Source of the DNA: Kineosporia babensis
GTDB lineage: Bacteria; Actinomycetota; Actinomycetes; Actinomycetales; Kineosporiaceae
Reading direction: 5' to 3'
Length of the DNA: 64,000 nt
Assembly: GCF_021129305.1 (NCBI RefSeq)
Contig: NZ_JAJOMB010000003.1
Coordinates: 1 to 64,000, forward strand
Part shown: positions 43,665-53,342 of the stretch, one piece after another
Position numbering within the stretch: the stretch's first letter is position 1
How the letters are laid out: each line of letters begins with the position of its first letter
The notes under the pieces: generated by a model
The model's database searches: none
Told to the model about the DNA's origin: nothing
The model's input: only the letters and a program-made list of their open reading frames with translations
Position numbers and translations under genes: made by a program

Positions 43665-44717
43665 ATGACCCCGGAGCACACCCCGGCACCGGTCCCTGAC
43701 CCCAGGTCCCAGCTCAGCACCGCCCCGCAGCCGACCTCAGCCCACGCGCCCACCAGCCCGGGCGTATCGCCGTGGAACCAGGTCGCCGCCGTCGTGACCC
43801 TGCTCACCGTGATCATCAGCGTCCTGCTCACCGCCTTCGCCTGGCCCGCCGCCCGCTCCTCGATCCACGACGTCCCGATCGCCGTGGCCGGCCCCGCCCA
43901 GGCCGTCGACCAGGTGACCAACGCCCTGGAACAGCGCGCCCCCGATGCCTTCGACATCACCCCCGTGGCCAACACCTCAGCCGCCGAAGCCGCCATCCGC
44001 GACCGCGAGGTCTACGGCGCGATCGACGTCAGCACCGGCACCCCCACCGTCCTGACCGCCACCGCGGCCAGCCCGGCCGTAGCCCAGACCCTGCAAGCCC
44101 TCGGCACCGCTCTCAGCGCCGGCGACACCCCGGCCGCCACCGTCCGCGACCTCGCTCCGCTACCCGCCGACGACCCCCGCGGCGCAGGCCTTGCCGCCGG
44201 ATCGCTGCCCCTGGTGATCGGCGGGATCCTGGCCGCGCTCTTCCTGACCAACCGGGTGAAGGGTGCCACCCAGCGTCTGGCCGGAGCCCTGGCGTTCTCG
44301 GTCACCGGCGGCCTGGCCATGGCCGCGATCCTGCAGTTCTGGCTCGGCTCCCTGGAAGGCAACTACCTCGCCAACGCGGGCGCCATCGCGCTCGCCGTCG
44401 CCGCCACGTCCACCATCATCCTCGGGCTGGAAGCCCTGCTCGGCATGCCCGGTTTCGGGCTCGGCGCCGCGACCATGATGCTCCTGGGCAACCCGCTGTC
44501 GGGCACGACCAGCGCACCCGAGATGCTGCCCGGCTTCTCCGGCGCCATCGGCCAGTTCCTGCCGCCGGGCGCATCCGGCTACCTGCTGCGCTCCACCGCG
44601 TTCTTCGACGGCAACGGCTGGCTTCAGCCCGTGCTCGTGCTCGGCTGCTGGTTCCTGGCCGGGGCGACGCTGGTGTTCCTGGCCGGCCGGCGACGGGTGC
44701 CGGCCGGAGCCCGCTAG
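43665..44717 (+). CDS. Membrane protein with YhgE/Pip- or ABC-2-like plan
   Basis: The 350-residue product has a Pro-rich cytoplasmic start, one helix at about 40-60, an outer domain of ~120 residues, and then five hydrophobic segments to the end. That is the plan of YhgE/Pip and DUF3533 proteins, distant relatives of ABC-2 permeases. AGGAG precedes the ATG. It is divergent from its TetR regulator, which is typical of drug-response exporters. Its substrate is unknown. The stop overlaps that of the next gene by four bases. Confidence 0.75.
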   Translation: MTPEHTPAPVPDPRSQLSTAPQPTSAHAPTSPGVSPWNQVAAVVTLLTVIISVLLTAFAWPAARSSIHDVPIAVAGPAQAVDQVTNALEQRAPDAFDITPVANTSAAEAAIRDREVYGAIDVSTGTPTVLTATAASPAVAQTLQALGTALSAGDTPAATVRDLAPLPADDPRGAGLAAGSLPLVIGGILAALFLTNRVKGATQRLAGALAFSVTGGLAMAAILQFWLGSLEGNYLANAGAIALAVAATSTIILGLEALLGMPGFGLGAATMMLLGNPLSGTTSAPEMLPGFSGAIGQFLPPGASGYLLRSTAFFDGNGWLQPVLVLGCWFLAGATLVFLAGRRRVPAGAR

Positions 44718-45427
44718 CCGTCACGTTGGAGGGCGAGCTGAGCACGCAGTCGCGGGCCGAGGAACTCGAGTATCTGCTGCCCGTCCTCACCCGGCTCGGG
44801 CAACCCCTCCACGAAACCGGAGGCGATGGGTTCGGCCAGGGAGCCGGTGCACGCCTGTTCCAGGACGTCGATGACTGCGCGGGCCTCGTCGGTGCGGCCG
44901 GCCTCGACCTCTTCGGTGAGCCAGGCCAGGACATCGCCGAAGAAGGTGTGGATCAGGACGTCCTGGTGGTCGCCGTAAGTGTTTTCCTGGGCCCAGCGCT
45001 GCAGCGCGGGCACCGCGGCGAGCAGTTGGTGCACCAGGTCCATGTAGCCCGGGGCGGCCCGCCAGTCCCGGGCGGTCTGCACCGGCGGCCGGAGTTTCGG
45101 GCCCAGGTACTGCGCTGGGTCGGGGTGGGCGGACGAGCCGGGGAACTGGGACAGGAAGGCGAAGTCGATGACCGAGTCAACTTCCGGGTCGCGGCCGAAC
45201 TCGTGCTCCAGGACGGCGGCCAGATCCGTGAGTTGCGCCCGCCAGGAGGCCGGATCGGCGGCGAAACCGCGCAGGACGTCGCCGCTGTAGCGGGCCAGGA
45301 AGATCTCGGGGGTTGCTTCGTCGAGGCCTTCTTCGCGGCACTGGGCGGCCACGGCTTCGTAGCGCTCGTGGGCGGCGGGGACGGCGGCGAGCACGCGCTC
45401 GGCGAACTCGTCCAGCACGGTTGTCAT
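44714..45427 (-). CDS. Candidate immunity protein for the upstream PrsW-toxin fusion
   Basis: This 237-residue acidic, helical, soluble protein starts inside the end of the PrsW-like gene (ATGATGA, two possible ATGs), with AAAGGACA upstream. It has no signal peptide or known enzyme motif. Its sequence is rich in acidic and aromatic residues (DVLIHTFFGDVLAWLTEEVE). The overlap, size and acidity are those of immunity genes for polymorphic toxins. This is inference; an unrelated helical protein is possible. Confidence 0.6.
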   Translation of the reverse strand: MTTVLDEFAERVLAAVPAAHERYEAVAAQCREEGLDEATPEIFLARYSGDVLRGFAADPASWRAQLTDLAAVLEHEFGRDPEVDSVIDFAFLSQFPGSSAHPDPAQYLGPKLRPPVQTARDWRAAPGYMDLVHQLLAAVPALQRWAQENTYGDHQDVLIHTFFGDVLAWLTEEVEAGRTDEARAVIDVLEQACTGSLAEPIASGFVEGLPEPGEDGQQILEFLGPRLRAQLALQRDG

Positions 45428-47427
45428 CATTGTCCTTTCAGCGCCCGCTGCAGTTCGGTCTTCAGCCAGCGGGCCCACTTCACGTCTTCGCTGCTGGCCT
45501 GGCGTTCGTAGGTTCTCAGCCATCGGTTGATCCCGTTGAGACTGACCTCGCCCTTCTCCCGGTGGAAGGTACCCCCGGTCGGCCGCCCGGTGCGCAGTTC
45601 GTTGCGGATGGCGTCCATCGTGGTCCCGTCGCCCACCCGGTTGCTGCGGGTGGTGCCTTTGTAGAGCTCCTTGACGATGTTCTGCAGTCTCCAGTGCCGT
45701 ACCCGTGGGATCGGGGCCGGGGGTTTCTGCGGCAAGTCTGGTACCCCGCCGGAGTTGCCGGAGCCGGGCTGCCCGGGCCCGGCGGCCTGCGACAGCATGA
45801 CCCCGGCCAGTCCCAGGGTGGCCGTGGTGACGAACGCGCCGCTCATCGTCGCGGTCGGCACCAGCACGGTGGCGCCAGCCGAGGTGACCACGGCCGCAAG
45901 CCCGATCGAGGGCGGGAAGAAGACGAAGGCGCCCAGGGTGAGGGCGATGCCGCCGATCAGCAGCATGGACGAAAGGGCATCGAGTACGTGGACGTTCTGG
46001 ATCACCGGCTGGTCCGGCGCACCACCGCCCACCCAGTGGACCAGCGAAAGGCTGCCCAGGGCGAAGGCTCCCAAGGCGGTGCCGATGCGTAGGTACAGGC
46101 CGGTGGCCGGGTCGGCCCACGAGGAGGTCCGGACGGTGGGAAGGCTGCGCACCGCGGTGAACAGCTGCCACCCCAGCAGGGCCAGCCCCAGCAATCCGGG
46201 GAGCAGGAGCATGAGGACGAACAACGGACGATGCTCGCTCACCGAACGCTGCACACCAGCAGCCCATGGCGTGGAGCCGAGGCCGTAGTAGATCGCGGCC
46301 GGGAGCAGAAGCACGGCCCAGAGCAGGAGCGGCCAGAACCGGGTCAGGGCGGCCCGGCGGTCACGACTGATCCGGCTGAATCCCCGCCACGGACGCCAGG
46401 AGTCAGCCGTGTCCGCGGCATCCATCTGCTGCCGGACCGTCTCCAGCTCGGCCAGCAGCTGTTCTCCGTCGCCCCGGCGGGACTCGAAGCTGTACCAGGT
46501 GGCGCGGCGCAGACTGAGGTACCGCGTGAACAGCAGCGGGGTCCAGGGCAGGCCGAGCCCGGCGAAGCGGATCAGGCCCTGGGCACCAGCTTGTTCCGCG
46601 GCGAGCGGGGCCGGGTGGGCCTGGCGCATCCGGCTGAGCACCTGATGATCCAGCGCGACCGCGGCGGCGAGGGCCAGCAGAGGCCAGATCCAGCGCAGGT
46701 CCTGCGAGTATCCGGCCAGCGAGGTCAGTGAACTGCCGGGGTGGGTGAGGGCGTAGTTGACCAGAGCATGGTCGAGCGAGACCAGCAGGACCAGCAGAGG
46801 CCCGAGCAGACGAAACCGGCCAGGGCCGCGCAGCAGCAGTCCGATCCCGAGCCCGGCCACCGCGCTCCAGACCAGGTGCACCGAGAGGCCGGGGCTCTGG
46901 TTCAGGGAGAGGTAGTCACCGCCGACCGGTGCCGGTAACCAAAGGGTGAGGGTGTGCAACGGGTCCGGGACGATGGGCGGGGAGAGTCCGGTGGGCAGCA
47001 CCCATCCCTGCGGCACACCGATCGCGCCGGCGGCCCGGGAGCCGAAGCGCATGGTGGCCTCGAGCAGCCCGAACCCGGCGCCGAAGGCCCCGCCCAGCAC
47101 CAGGAAGTCGGTCAGGCCGCGCTGCGCCCGGTGGCGCACCGACCAGGCCAGGATCAGCAGCGGCGCAATCTTGACGATCTCTTCGACGAACGGGTCGGTG
47201 GTGTAGGAGGCCGTTTCCACCACAGCCCTGAGCGGCTCTCCGGTGGCGGTGGCGTAAACCCTGGTCAGAACGAACTCGATGCCAACGGCGAGCAGACCGC
47301 ACCCGTAGAAGCCGAGCCCCACAGCCAGGGCCAGCAGGCCGAGGCGGACCGAGCGGGTGGCGTAGCCGAGGACCGCCAACTGCAGCACGCCCCACAGCGC
47401 AGTGAACGCCATGGCCAGCACCAGCAT
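45427..47427 (-). CDS. PrsW-like membrane protein with a C-terminal toxin-like domain
   Basis: The N-terminal ~290 residues hold several transmembrane helices with PrsW protease signatures: DPFVEEIVKIAPLLILAW (EExxK, residues 82-86), GAGFGLLEATM and VSLDHALVNYAL. A linker and four or five more helices follow to about residue 545. After a Pro/Gly-rich hinge, the last ~95 residues are soluble and charged (GDGTTMDAIRNELRTG, GTFHREKGEVSLNGINRWLR). This end resembles C-terminal domains of polymorphic toxins. ATG 47427 follows GGAGGAGG. The short candidate immunity gene overlaps its stop. Confidence 0.72.
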   Translation of the reverse strand: MLVLAMAFTALWGVLQLAVLGYATRSVRLGLLALAVGLGFYGCGLLAVGIEFVLTRVYATATGEPLRAVVETASYTTDPFVEEIVKIAPLLILAWSVRHRAQRGLTDFLVLGGAFGAGFGLLEATMRFGSRAAGAIGVPQGWVLPTGLSPPIVPDPLHTLTLWLPAPVGGDYLSLNQSPGLSVHLVWSAVAGLGIGLLLRGPGRFRLLGPLLVLLVSLDHALVNYALTHPGSSLTSLAGYSQDLRWIWPLLALAAAVALDHQVLSRMRQAHPAPLAAEQAGAQGLIRFAGLGLPWTPLLFTRYLSLRRATWYSFESRRGDGEQLLAELETVRQQMDAADTADSWRPWRGFSRISRDRRAALTRFWPLLLWAVLLLPAAIYYGLGSTPWAAGVQRSVSEHRPLFVLMLLLPGLLGLALLGWQLFTAVRSLPTVRTSSWADPATGLYLRIGTALGAFALGSLSLVHWVGGGAPDQPVIQNVHVLDALSSMLLIGGIALTLGAFVFFPPSIGLAAVVTSAGATVLVPTATMSGAFVTTATLGLAGVMLSQAAGPGQPGSGNSGGVPDLPQKPPAPIPRVRHWRLQNIVKELYKGTTRSNRVGDGTTMDAIRNELRTGRPTGGTFHREKGEVSLNGINRWLRTYERQASSEDVKWARWLKTELQRALKGQ

Positions 47428-47585
47428 CCGGACCTCCTCCCCCAAGGAAGTCTCGATCCTAGGGCAAAAGGGGCAGCTCGCTCAGCCGAACCTGGTGCCC
47501 GAAAACGACAGCTGCTGGTCCCGTCGCGTCTGCCTGCCGGTCATCTGGGGTGACTAGCCTCTCCGCGTGATCTGGGCGTTCGGCC

Positions 47586-48791
47586 ATGGCTGAAACCACT
47601 TTGGGGCCGCCGAAGGCCGAGCTGGACCGGAATGCTTCGTGGACGGACAGGTGGCGGCGCCTTCCGGGGCCGGCCTGGGCAACGGGTTCTCTGCTGCTGA
47701 TCTACCTGGCCTCGCGGCTGACCGTTGTCGCAGCCACGGCGACGGTTGCTTGGCTGGATCTTTCCGGGCCTCGGTGCGGTGACGTCACCGACCAGCCCAT
47801 CAACGGGTACGGGGAGTTGCTGCGCTGCTGGGATACCCAGTGGTTCCTGCGGGTGGCGGCCGAGGGGTATCCGCGTGCGCTACCGGCCGACGGCGGGCCG
47901 ACCACCCTGGCGTTCTTCCCTGGGTATCCCGCCACGATCGCGGCCGGGGACGTCCTGGGGCTGAGCCCGTTGGTGGCGGCGCTCGTGGTTTCGCTGATCG
48001 CCGGGGCCATCGCCACTTTGCTGGTCGAGCGGATGGGCCGGCTCATCCGCACCCCCGAGGCAGCCCGGCGGGCCGCGGTGTTGTTCGCGTTCTTTCCTGG
48101 CGCCGTGGTCTTTTCGTGGGGGTACTCCGAAGCGTTGGCGGTGGCTTTGGCCGGCATCGCGCTGGTCGCCTCTTACCGAGAACGCTGGCTGATCGCGGGG
48201 TTGGCGGCTGCGCTGGCCGGGTCGGTCCGGGCGGACGTGGGTATTGCCTTAACGGTGGCGATGCTGGTGGCGGCCGCCCTGAGCTTCCGACACAAACAAG
48301 GTGACTGGCGAGCGGTAGCCGCAGTCGCCGCGTCCCCCATTGGGATCTTGGGGTACTTGGGTTTTGTCTGGGCGTGGACGGGGTCTGCGACGACGTGGTC
48401 ACGTACCCAGTCGGAAGGCTGGGATCAGCACATGGACTGGGGCAAGCATGCGCTGACTTCGCTGGGTGGGGTGCTGCGGCCGTGGGACAGTCCGTCGCGG
48501 GTGGTGCTGGTGGTGGCCGTAGCCGGTCTGGCCGTGGCGGTACTGGCTCTGGTCAAACGTCCGATGCCGTTGCCCTGGCTGACCTACGTGGTCGTGCTGG
48601 TGGGGATCAGCCTGGTCTCGAGCCAGGTGGGTTTCCGGCCGCGGGCTGAGGTTTTGCTGCTGCCGGCGTTTGTTGCCGTAGGGATGTGGATGCCGCATAG
48701 GCATATGGCCTGGGTGGTGCCGGGGCTCGCCGCACTGCAGGTGGTTCTGACGGTGTTGTGGCTGGGGGCACCGCTGATCGCGCCTCCTTAA
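47586..48791 (+). CDS. PIG-V-like membrane mannosyltransferase
   Basis: The 401-residue protein has about ten hydrophobic segments and the signature of GPI-mannosyltransferase II-like (PIG-V) enzymes: LLRCWDTQWFLRVAAEGYP in the first outer loop and LAFFPGYPATIA. These transfer mannose from a polyprenol-phosphate donor at the outer membrane face. In actinobacteria they probably act on lipoglycans or glycoproteins. It is followed by two more membrane glycosyltransferase-like genes. Confidence 0.83.
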   Translation: MAETTLGPPKAELDRNASWTDRWRRLPGPAWATGSLLLIYLASRLTVVAATATVAWLDLSGPRCGDVTDQPINGYGELLRCWDTQWFLRVAAEGYPRALPADGGPTTLAFFPGYPATIAAGDVLGLSPLVAALVVSLIAGAIATLLVERMGRLIRTPEAARRAAVLFAFFPGAVVFSWGYSEALAVALAGIALVASYRERWLIAGLAAALAGSVRADVGIALTVAMLVAAALSFRHKQGDWRAVAAVAASPIGILGYLGFVWAWTGSATTWSRTQSEGWDQHMDWGKHALTSLGGVLRPWDSPSRVVLVVAVAGLAVAVLALVKRPMPLPWLTYVVVLVGISLVSSQVGFRPRAEVLLLPAFVAVGMWMPHRHMAWVVPGLAALQVVLTVLWLGAPLIAPP

Positions 48792-48989
48792 AGGGAAGTC
48801 GATGCGCTGCGGGTGCAGAGGCCGGACGTGGCCGCGCTCGTGGTCACGGTGTTGGCTGAGCCGGTGCCCGGTGGCCGCTGTGCAGCTCGTAAACGCCGAG
48901 GGCGGGAACACCTGATGTTGGCTGAGCATTCGCACCGCCGCGACCCAGGTGTTCCTGCCCGTCGTGATCGAACCCTATCGTCGGGGCCC

Positions 48990-50294
48990 GTGTCGTCACG
49001 CGCCCTTGCTCTCAGGTTGCTGCCCCTGCTTCTGCTCACCGGTCTGACCCTGGTCGTCGCCGCCGGCCTGAAGTCGTACTGCCTGACCGACTGGGAACCC
49101 GGAAGCCAGCCCAAGGTCTGCTACAACGACATCCAGACCCTCTGGTACCAGCGGGACATGGCCCAGCACACCGCCCCGTACCAGGGCTCGGTGGAGCACC
49201 TCGTCGACGCCGCCGGCAACGAGGTGATCCGGCTGGGCGCCGGGCAGATCGAGTACCCGGTCGTGACCGGGGTGTTCGCCTGGCTGTCGGCGCTGCCGGT
49301 CGACTCCGTGAACGGCTTCTGGATCGTCACCGCCCTGGCGCTGACCCCGTTCGCCTTCCTCAGCGTCCTTCCGCTGCACAAGATCGCCGGCCCCCGCGCC
49401 CTGCTGTTCGCCCTCTCACCCCAACTGGCCGCCTACGCGTACCTGAACTGGGACCTGTTGCCGGTCGCGGCCACCGCCGGCGCCCTGTGGACGTGGCACA
49501 AACAGCGTTACGTGGCCACCGGCGTCCTTTTGTCGCTGGGAGCCTGCGCCAAGATCTACCCCGGGTTCCTGCTGCTGCCGTTCCTGATCGCCCTCCTGCT
49601 GGACAAGCGGGTGCTGGACGGCGTGCGGATGGTCGCCGCCGCGATCGGCACCGCCCTGCTGCTGAACGTGCCGTTCATGGTGATCAACTTCGAGGGCTGG
49701 TGGGGGCCCTTCGCCATGCAGTCCAAACGGGTGAACGACAGGACCACCAACTCGATCTGGTACTGGGTCTTCGACGCGCACCAGACCTCGATCGCCAACC
49801 TCTGCGCCTGGGCCACGGTGTTCGCGCTGTGGGCGGTACTGATCCGGATCGGCCTGAAGCAGGAGCGTTTTCCCGCGGTCGCGGTGGCCGGGGCGATGGT
49901 GGCCGGCTACATCGCGGTCGGCCGGGTCGACTCCCCGCAGTACGGCCTGTGGCTGGTGCCGTTCCTCGTCGTCCTGGCGGTGCCGTGGCGCTGGGTAGCT
50001 CTGTTCACCGTCACCGACATCTGGCTGTGGGGTCAGTGGTCGTGGCTGTGGGGTACGCCCGGCTGGATGGGTAACACGGCCATGGTGGTGCGCGGGCTGA
50101 CCGTGCTGGCGCTCGCGTTCGTCCTGGTCCGCAGCCTGGAGATCCGCAGCCCCTCCGACCGCACGGACCGCCAGGCCGAGGCGAACAACCAGCCCAGCAA
50201 CCAGCAGACAAGCACCGGCGCGGCCACGTGGCGCACTCCGAGCATGACCTCGGTGGCCAAGGACGAGGGTACGTCCGCCCTGCCGGGGACGTAG
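48990..50294 (+). CDS. GT87-family (DUF2029) membrane glycosyltransferase
   Basis: This 434-residue protein has ten or so hydrophobic segments and GT87 features: outer-loop YQRDMAQHTAPYQGSVEHL, GQIEYPVVTGVFAWL, and LGACAKIYPGFLLLPFLIAL. Its relatives use polyprenol-phosphate mannose. GTG 48990 starts the first helix; an upstream ATG would add a charged, non-conserved stretch. The last ~50 residues are hydrophilic and overlap the reverse mannosyltransferase gene. Confidence 0.82.
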   Translation: MSSRALALRLLPLLLLTGLTLVVAAGLKSYCLTDWEPGSQPKVCYNDIQTLWYQRDMAQHTAPYQGSVEHLVDAAGNEVIRLGAGQIEYPVVTGVFAWLSALPVDSVNGFWIVTALALTPFAFLSVLPLHKIAGPRALLFALSPQLAAYAYLNWDLLPVAATAGALWTWHKQRYVATGVLLSLGACAKIYPGFLLLPFLIALLLDKRVLDGVRMVAAAIGTALLLNVPFMVINFEGWWGPFAMQSKRVNDRTTNSIWYWVFDAHQTSIANLCAWATVFALWAVLIRIGLKQERFPAVAVAGAMVAGYIAVGRVDSPQYGLWLVPFLVVLAVPWRWVALFTVTDIWLWGQWSWLWGTPGWMGNTAMVVRGLTVLALAFVLVRSLEIRSPSDRTDRQAEANNQPSNQQTSTGAATWRTPSMTSVAKDEGTSALPGT

Positions 50295-51697
50295 GAAATC
50301 GCCATCACGGCCAGCCGGGCCACGAGCAGACCTTCCAACAGCAAGGGGACGTCGGCCAGGACGAGCGCTATCCATACAGGTGCGTCGTACCAGGGAAGAA
50401 CGTACGGGGCGGCCAGCGGGTAGGCGAGCGAGAGAACGAGCAGGGCGCGGGCGGCGCTGCGGACCTCCACGTCGGTGCCGACCCGGCTGTACGCCACCGG
50501 CTGCCAGATCCGCCGGGCGGCCAGGATCACCAGCACCGCCAGGGCAGCGAACAGCAGGGGTAGGGCATTTCGCGCCGCCTGGCCGAACAGGGCCTCCAGG
50601 AGGCTGATCACCGTACGCCAGGGGCTGGCGATCGAGACGAAGTGACTGGCCTTCTGGGTCTGGTCGTAGGCGTGCGGACCGGCCCAGACATGCGCCGGGA
50701 GTAGCACCGCCAAACCCCCGACCAGCGCCGACGTTGTGGCCACGGCCAGCTCCGCCGGGGGCCGCCGGTGAATCGCCCACCAGGCTGCCGCGGCCACCGC
50801 CAGGTACGGCAGCTTGGTACCCGCCGCGAGCCCGAAGGCCGCGCCGGCCAGAACCCACAAGGGAACCCGGACCAGCAGGGCGCCCCGCCGGGGCAGGATC
50901 AGCAACGCCATGCCGGCCACGCCCGCCGCCACCGCCAGCACGTCCAGGTGAGCACCACCCACCAGGATGGCCAGCAGCGCGGGGTTCAGCAGCCACAGCA
51001 CCGCCACTCGGGCCCGCCGCGTTTCGTCCTGCCCGGCCAGGCGGTACAGCAGCGCGCCCGTCGCCAGAAACGCCACCCCGACCACGGCCTGCCACAGCCA
51101 CACCGTCATCCGCAGCTCCCCCGCCCCCAGCGCGGCCAGGAGCTGGAACAGAGCGGTGGCGATCGGGCCATAGACGCTGGGTGTGCCCTCCCACGGGGCC
51201 TCCACCGCGGCGATCACAGCGTCAGAGGTAGGCCAGGTGTTGGGCGCCACCACGTACGGGTCGGCGCCCAAGTCGCTGATCCGGCCGTACGCGGCGTAGC
51301 TGAGGTGGTCGGCGGAGCCGAACGGGGGTACGAGCACGAGCGCCAGGGTCATCAGCGTGCTGGCCTTGAGAACTCGGTCCACCCGCGGCGCCCAGCCCAG
51401 CCGGATCGCCCGCAGCGCCTGCCACAGACCCAGCGCAGCCAGAACGAAGCCAGTAGCCAGAAGCACGACCACCAGACCGGGCGCCGGGGTAAGGCCGAGA
51501 TCGTAGGGCGGCCAGAAAGTGCGGGCGCCCAGGGGCGGCGTGGCGGCGGAAGAACCCAGGAACGTAGGGACGATCAGCAGGACGAACGCGCTCGCAAGCA
51601 GCCCCAGCGCAGTGTTGCGAACCGGTCTGGAGTCTGACGACCCGCCCGAGAACCTGCTACGGACCAGCTCCGGGATCCCGAACGCACCGATCGTCAC
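50033..51697 (-). CDS. Polyprenol-phosphomannose-dependent mannosyltransferase (MptA/MptB-like)
   Basis: The 554-residue product has 12 or more hydrophobic segments and matches alpha-1,6-mannosyltransferases of the MptA/B type: SADHLSYAAYGRISDLGADPY (outer-loop catalytic Asp region), PSVYGPIATALFQLLAALG, and GTKLPYLAVAAAAWWAIHR. Such enzymes extend lipomannan/lipoarabinomannan cores. GTG 51697 follows GGGGAA. The C-terminal ~40 residues are hydrophilic and lie antisense to the real helices of the GT87 gene; the overlap is 262 bases. Confidence 0.87.
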   Translation of the reverse strand: MTIGAFGIPELVRSRFSGGSSDSRPVRNTALGLLASAFVLLIVPTFLGSSAATPPLGARTFWPPYDLGLTPAPGLVVVLLATGFVLAALGLWQALRAIRLGWAPRVDRVLKASTLMTLALVLVPPFGSADHLSYAAYGRISDLGADPYVVAPNTWPTSDAVIAAVEAPWEGTPSVYGPIATALFQLLAALGAGELRMTVWLWQAVVGVAFLATGALLYRLAGQDETRRARVAVLWLLNPALLAILVGGAHLDVLAVAAGVAGMALLILPRRGALLVRVPLWVLAGAAFGLAAGTKLPYLAVAAAAWWAIHRRPPAELAVATTSALVGGLAVLLPAHVWAGPHAYDQTQKASHFVSIASPWRTVISLLEALFGQAARNALPLLFAALAVLVILAARRIWQPVAYSRVGTDVEVRSAARALLVLSLAYPLAAPYVLPWYDAPVWIALVLADVPLLLEGLLVARLAVMAISYVPGRADVPSSLATEVMLGVRHVAAPVLVCWLLGWLFASAWRSVRSEGLRISRLRTRTNASASTVSPRTTMAVLPIQPGVPHSHDH

Positions 51698-51786
51698 GTT
51701 CCCCGATCAGACCGGAGCGGCCGATCGGTGACGTGAAGGGCGCGGACGATCGCCGCGACCTCCAGATGAACAGTGAGGACGGGCGG

Positions 51787-53334
51787 TCAGTGCCCTACCG
51801 GACAGCCTCGCGGTGCGGCCGGCTCGTCGTCGGACCACATCGCGACCGGCGAGTCGGCGAACTTGGCGTGCCGGCCGTAGCGCATCGACTCGTTGGGCTT
51901 GTCCAGGTCGACCACGTGCACCGGGACGCCCGGGCGCAGCGACTTCACCGACAGCCAGTGCTTGACCAGCGCGGCCCCCTTCACCTGGGGCGCGTGCGGC
52001 ACCGGGTAGCTGGGGAAGCGGTAGCGCGAGCCGACCCGGTTCGACGTCCAGCCGGTGTCGTTCGGCGGCATCTCGCCGTGCGTGGTGAGGTGGCGCTGGC
52101 AGAACTTGGCGAACCCGCTCTGGCTGGCGGTGAGGTTGTTCATCTTCATCCGGGCGCTCTTGAACCCGGCCCGGATGGCGCGCAGGGTGGCGATCTCGAC
52201 CTGGGCCATCCGGTACTCGTCGAACCGGTCGGTGGCCGAGAGCATCTGCTCGTCGATCGGGCCGTGGATCGCCTCGCTGATCCGCCCGGCCCAGTTGTAG
52301 CGGGTGGTGTCGAGGAAGTTGGTGGCCAGCTCCTCGTCCACGTACCAGCCGTTGAAGATCGTGCAGTAGCGCTGCCCGGCGATGTCCAGGTCGAAGTTGG
52401 TCTGCAGCGGGATGGCCGGCCAGCAGGCGAACGGCTCGCCGTAACCGGAGTCGTCGGCCGGGCCCTCGCTCTCCGGGTGCCTGGGCCAGGGGATGTCGAT
52501 CAGGTAGCGGCTGATGTTCGGCACCGGGGCCATCACCAGCTCGCCCGCGGCCCCCATCGCGATCATCGGCAGCACGTCGAACGAGCCGGGACGGTAGCCG
52601 GGCATCGGCTCGATCAGGTGCTGGGCGTTGTAGGAGCGCACCCAGTCGGTGACGTCCAGGTAGCCGCCGTCACCGGTCCACTCGCCGTCGCCGGTGCGGT
52701 AGCCGGCCGCGCGCAGCATCTGCTCGGTGACGAACATCTGCCCGAGCTCACCCGGCGGGGTGGGCATCCCGAGCACGGTGATCACGGTCTGCGGGGGCAC
52801 CGGCGCGGTCATCGCCAGATCCGCGTGCTCGACCGTGGCCTTGAGCATGTCGACGGCGCTGCGCACCTCGGGCCGGTACTGGATCACCGCGTGCTGCAGG
52901 GCGTGCTGCCGGCCGGAGCAGCGGTCGGAGTTGATCCAGGAATAGCGCACCCAGAACTGCATCTCGGCCGGGTGCACGGTGAACGTGCGGCCCGGGCCGA
53001 CCTCGGCGATCAGCTCGACCAGGCGCATCCGCTGGGCGTGCGGGGTGAGGTCGGCGGGGTCGAACCCGCAGACCGTCACCATCTCCGGATCCCGCTCGAG
53101 CCACTCGTACATCAGCCGCCACTCGGCCACCACCCGGTCCGGGTCGATCGCCGGGCGCTGGGTGTCGTGCCGGTAGGCCTTGGTCGGGCGGAACATCGGG
53201 TGCTCAGGCGCCGCGATCGGGGCCAGGGGCAGTCCGGCGGGGGCGGTGCTGGTCTTCACCTGGACGGTGGGAGCGGCGCTCTCGTAGCCGTCCGCCCCGT
53301 AGCCGGAGCTGCGGTGAAGGTTCTGCTGAGTCAT
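51787..53334 (-). CDS. Diverged nitric oxide synthase oxygenase-like protein
   Basis: The 515-residue protein aligns to NOS oxygenase domains along its length: heme-Cys motif YSWINSDRCSGR (Cys139), ITVLGM, SFDVLPMIAM, FNGWYVDEELATNFLDTTRYN-type substrate region (Trp330, Glu335), and the C-terminal TGWTSNRVGSRYRFPSYPVP. Classical NOS makes NO from arginine with heme and pterin. Differences: the conserved DHHTA segment reads MNNLTA, and a ~120-residue N-terminus and a GCPVGH end are added. It lies eight bases after the globin gene; AAGGGA overlaps that gene's stop. It may make NO or carry out a related oxidation. Confidence 0.78.
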   Translation of the reverse strand: MTQQNLHRSSGYGADGYESAAPTVQVKTSTAPAGLPLAPIAAPEHPMFRPTKAYRHDTQRPAIDPDRVVAEWRLMYEWLERDPEMVTVCGFDPADLTPHAQRMRLVELIAEVGPGRTFTVHPAEMQFWVRYSWINSDRCSGRQHALQHAVIQYRPEVRSAVDMLKATVEHADLAMTAPVPPQTVITVLGMPTPPGELGQMFVTEQMLRAAGYRTGDGEWTGDGGYLDVTDWVRSYNAQHLIEPMPGYRPGSFDVLPMIAMGAAGELVMAPVPNISRYLIDIPWPRHPESEGPADDSGYGEPFACWPAIPLQTNFDLDIAGQRYCTIFNGWYVDEELATNFLDTTRYNWAGRISEAIHGPIDEQMLSATDRFDEYRMAQVEIATLRAIRAGFKSARMKMNNLTASQSGFAKFCQRHLTTHGEMPPNDTGWTSNRVGSRYRFPSYPVPHAPQVKGAALVKHWLSVKSLRPGVPVHVVDLDKPNESMRYGRHAKFADSPVAMWSDDEPAAPRGCPVGH

Positions 53335-53342
53335 ACAGTCCC

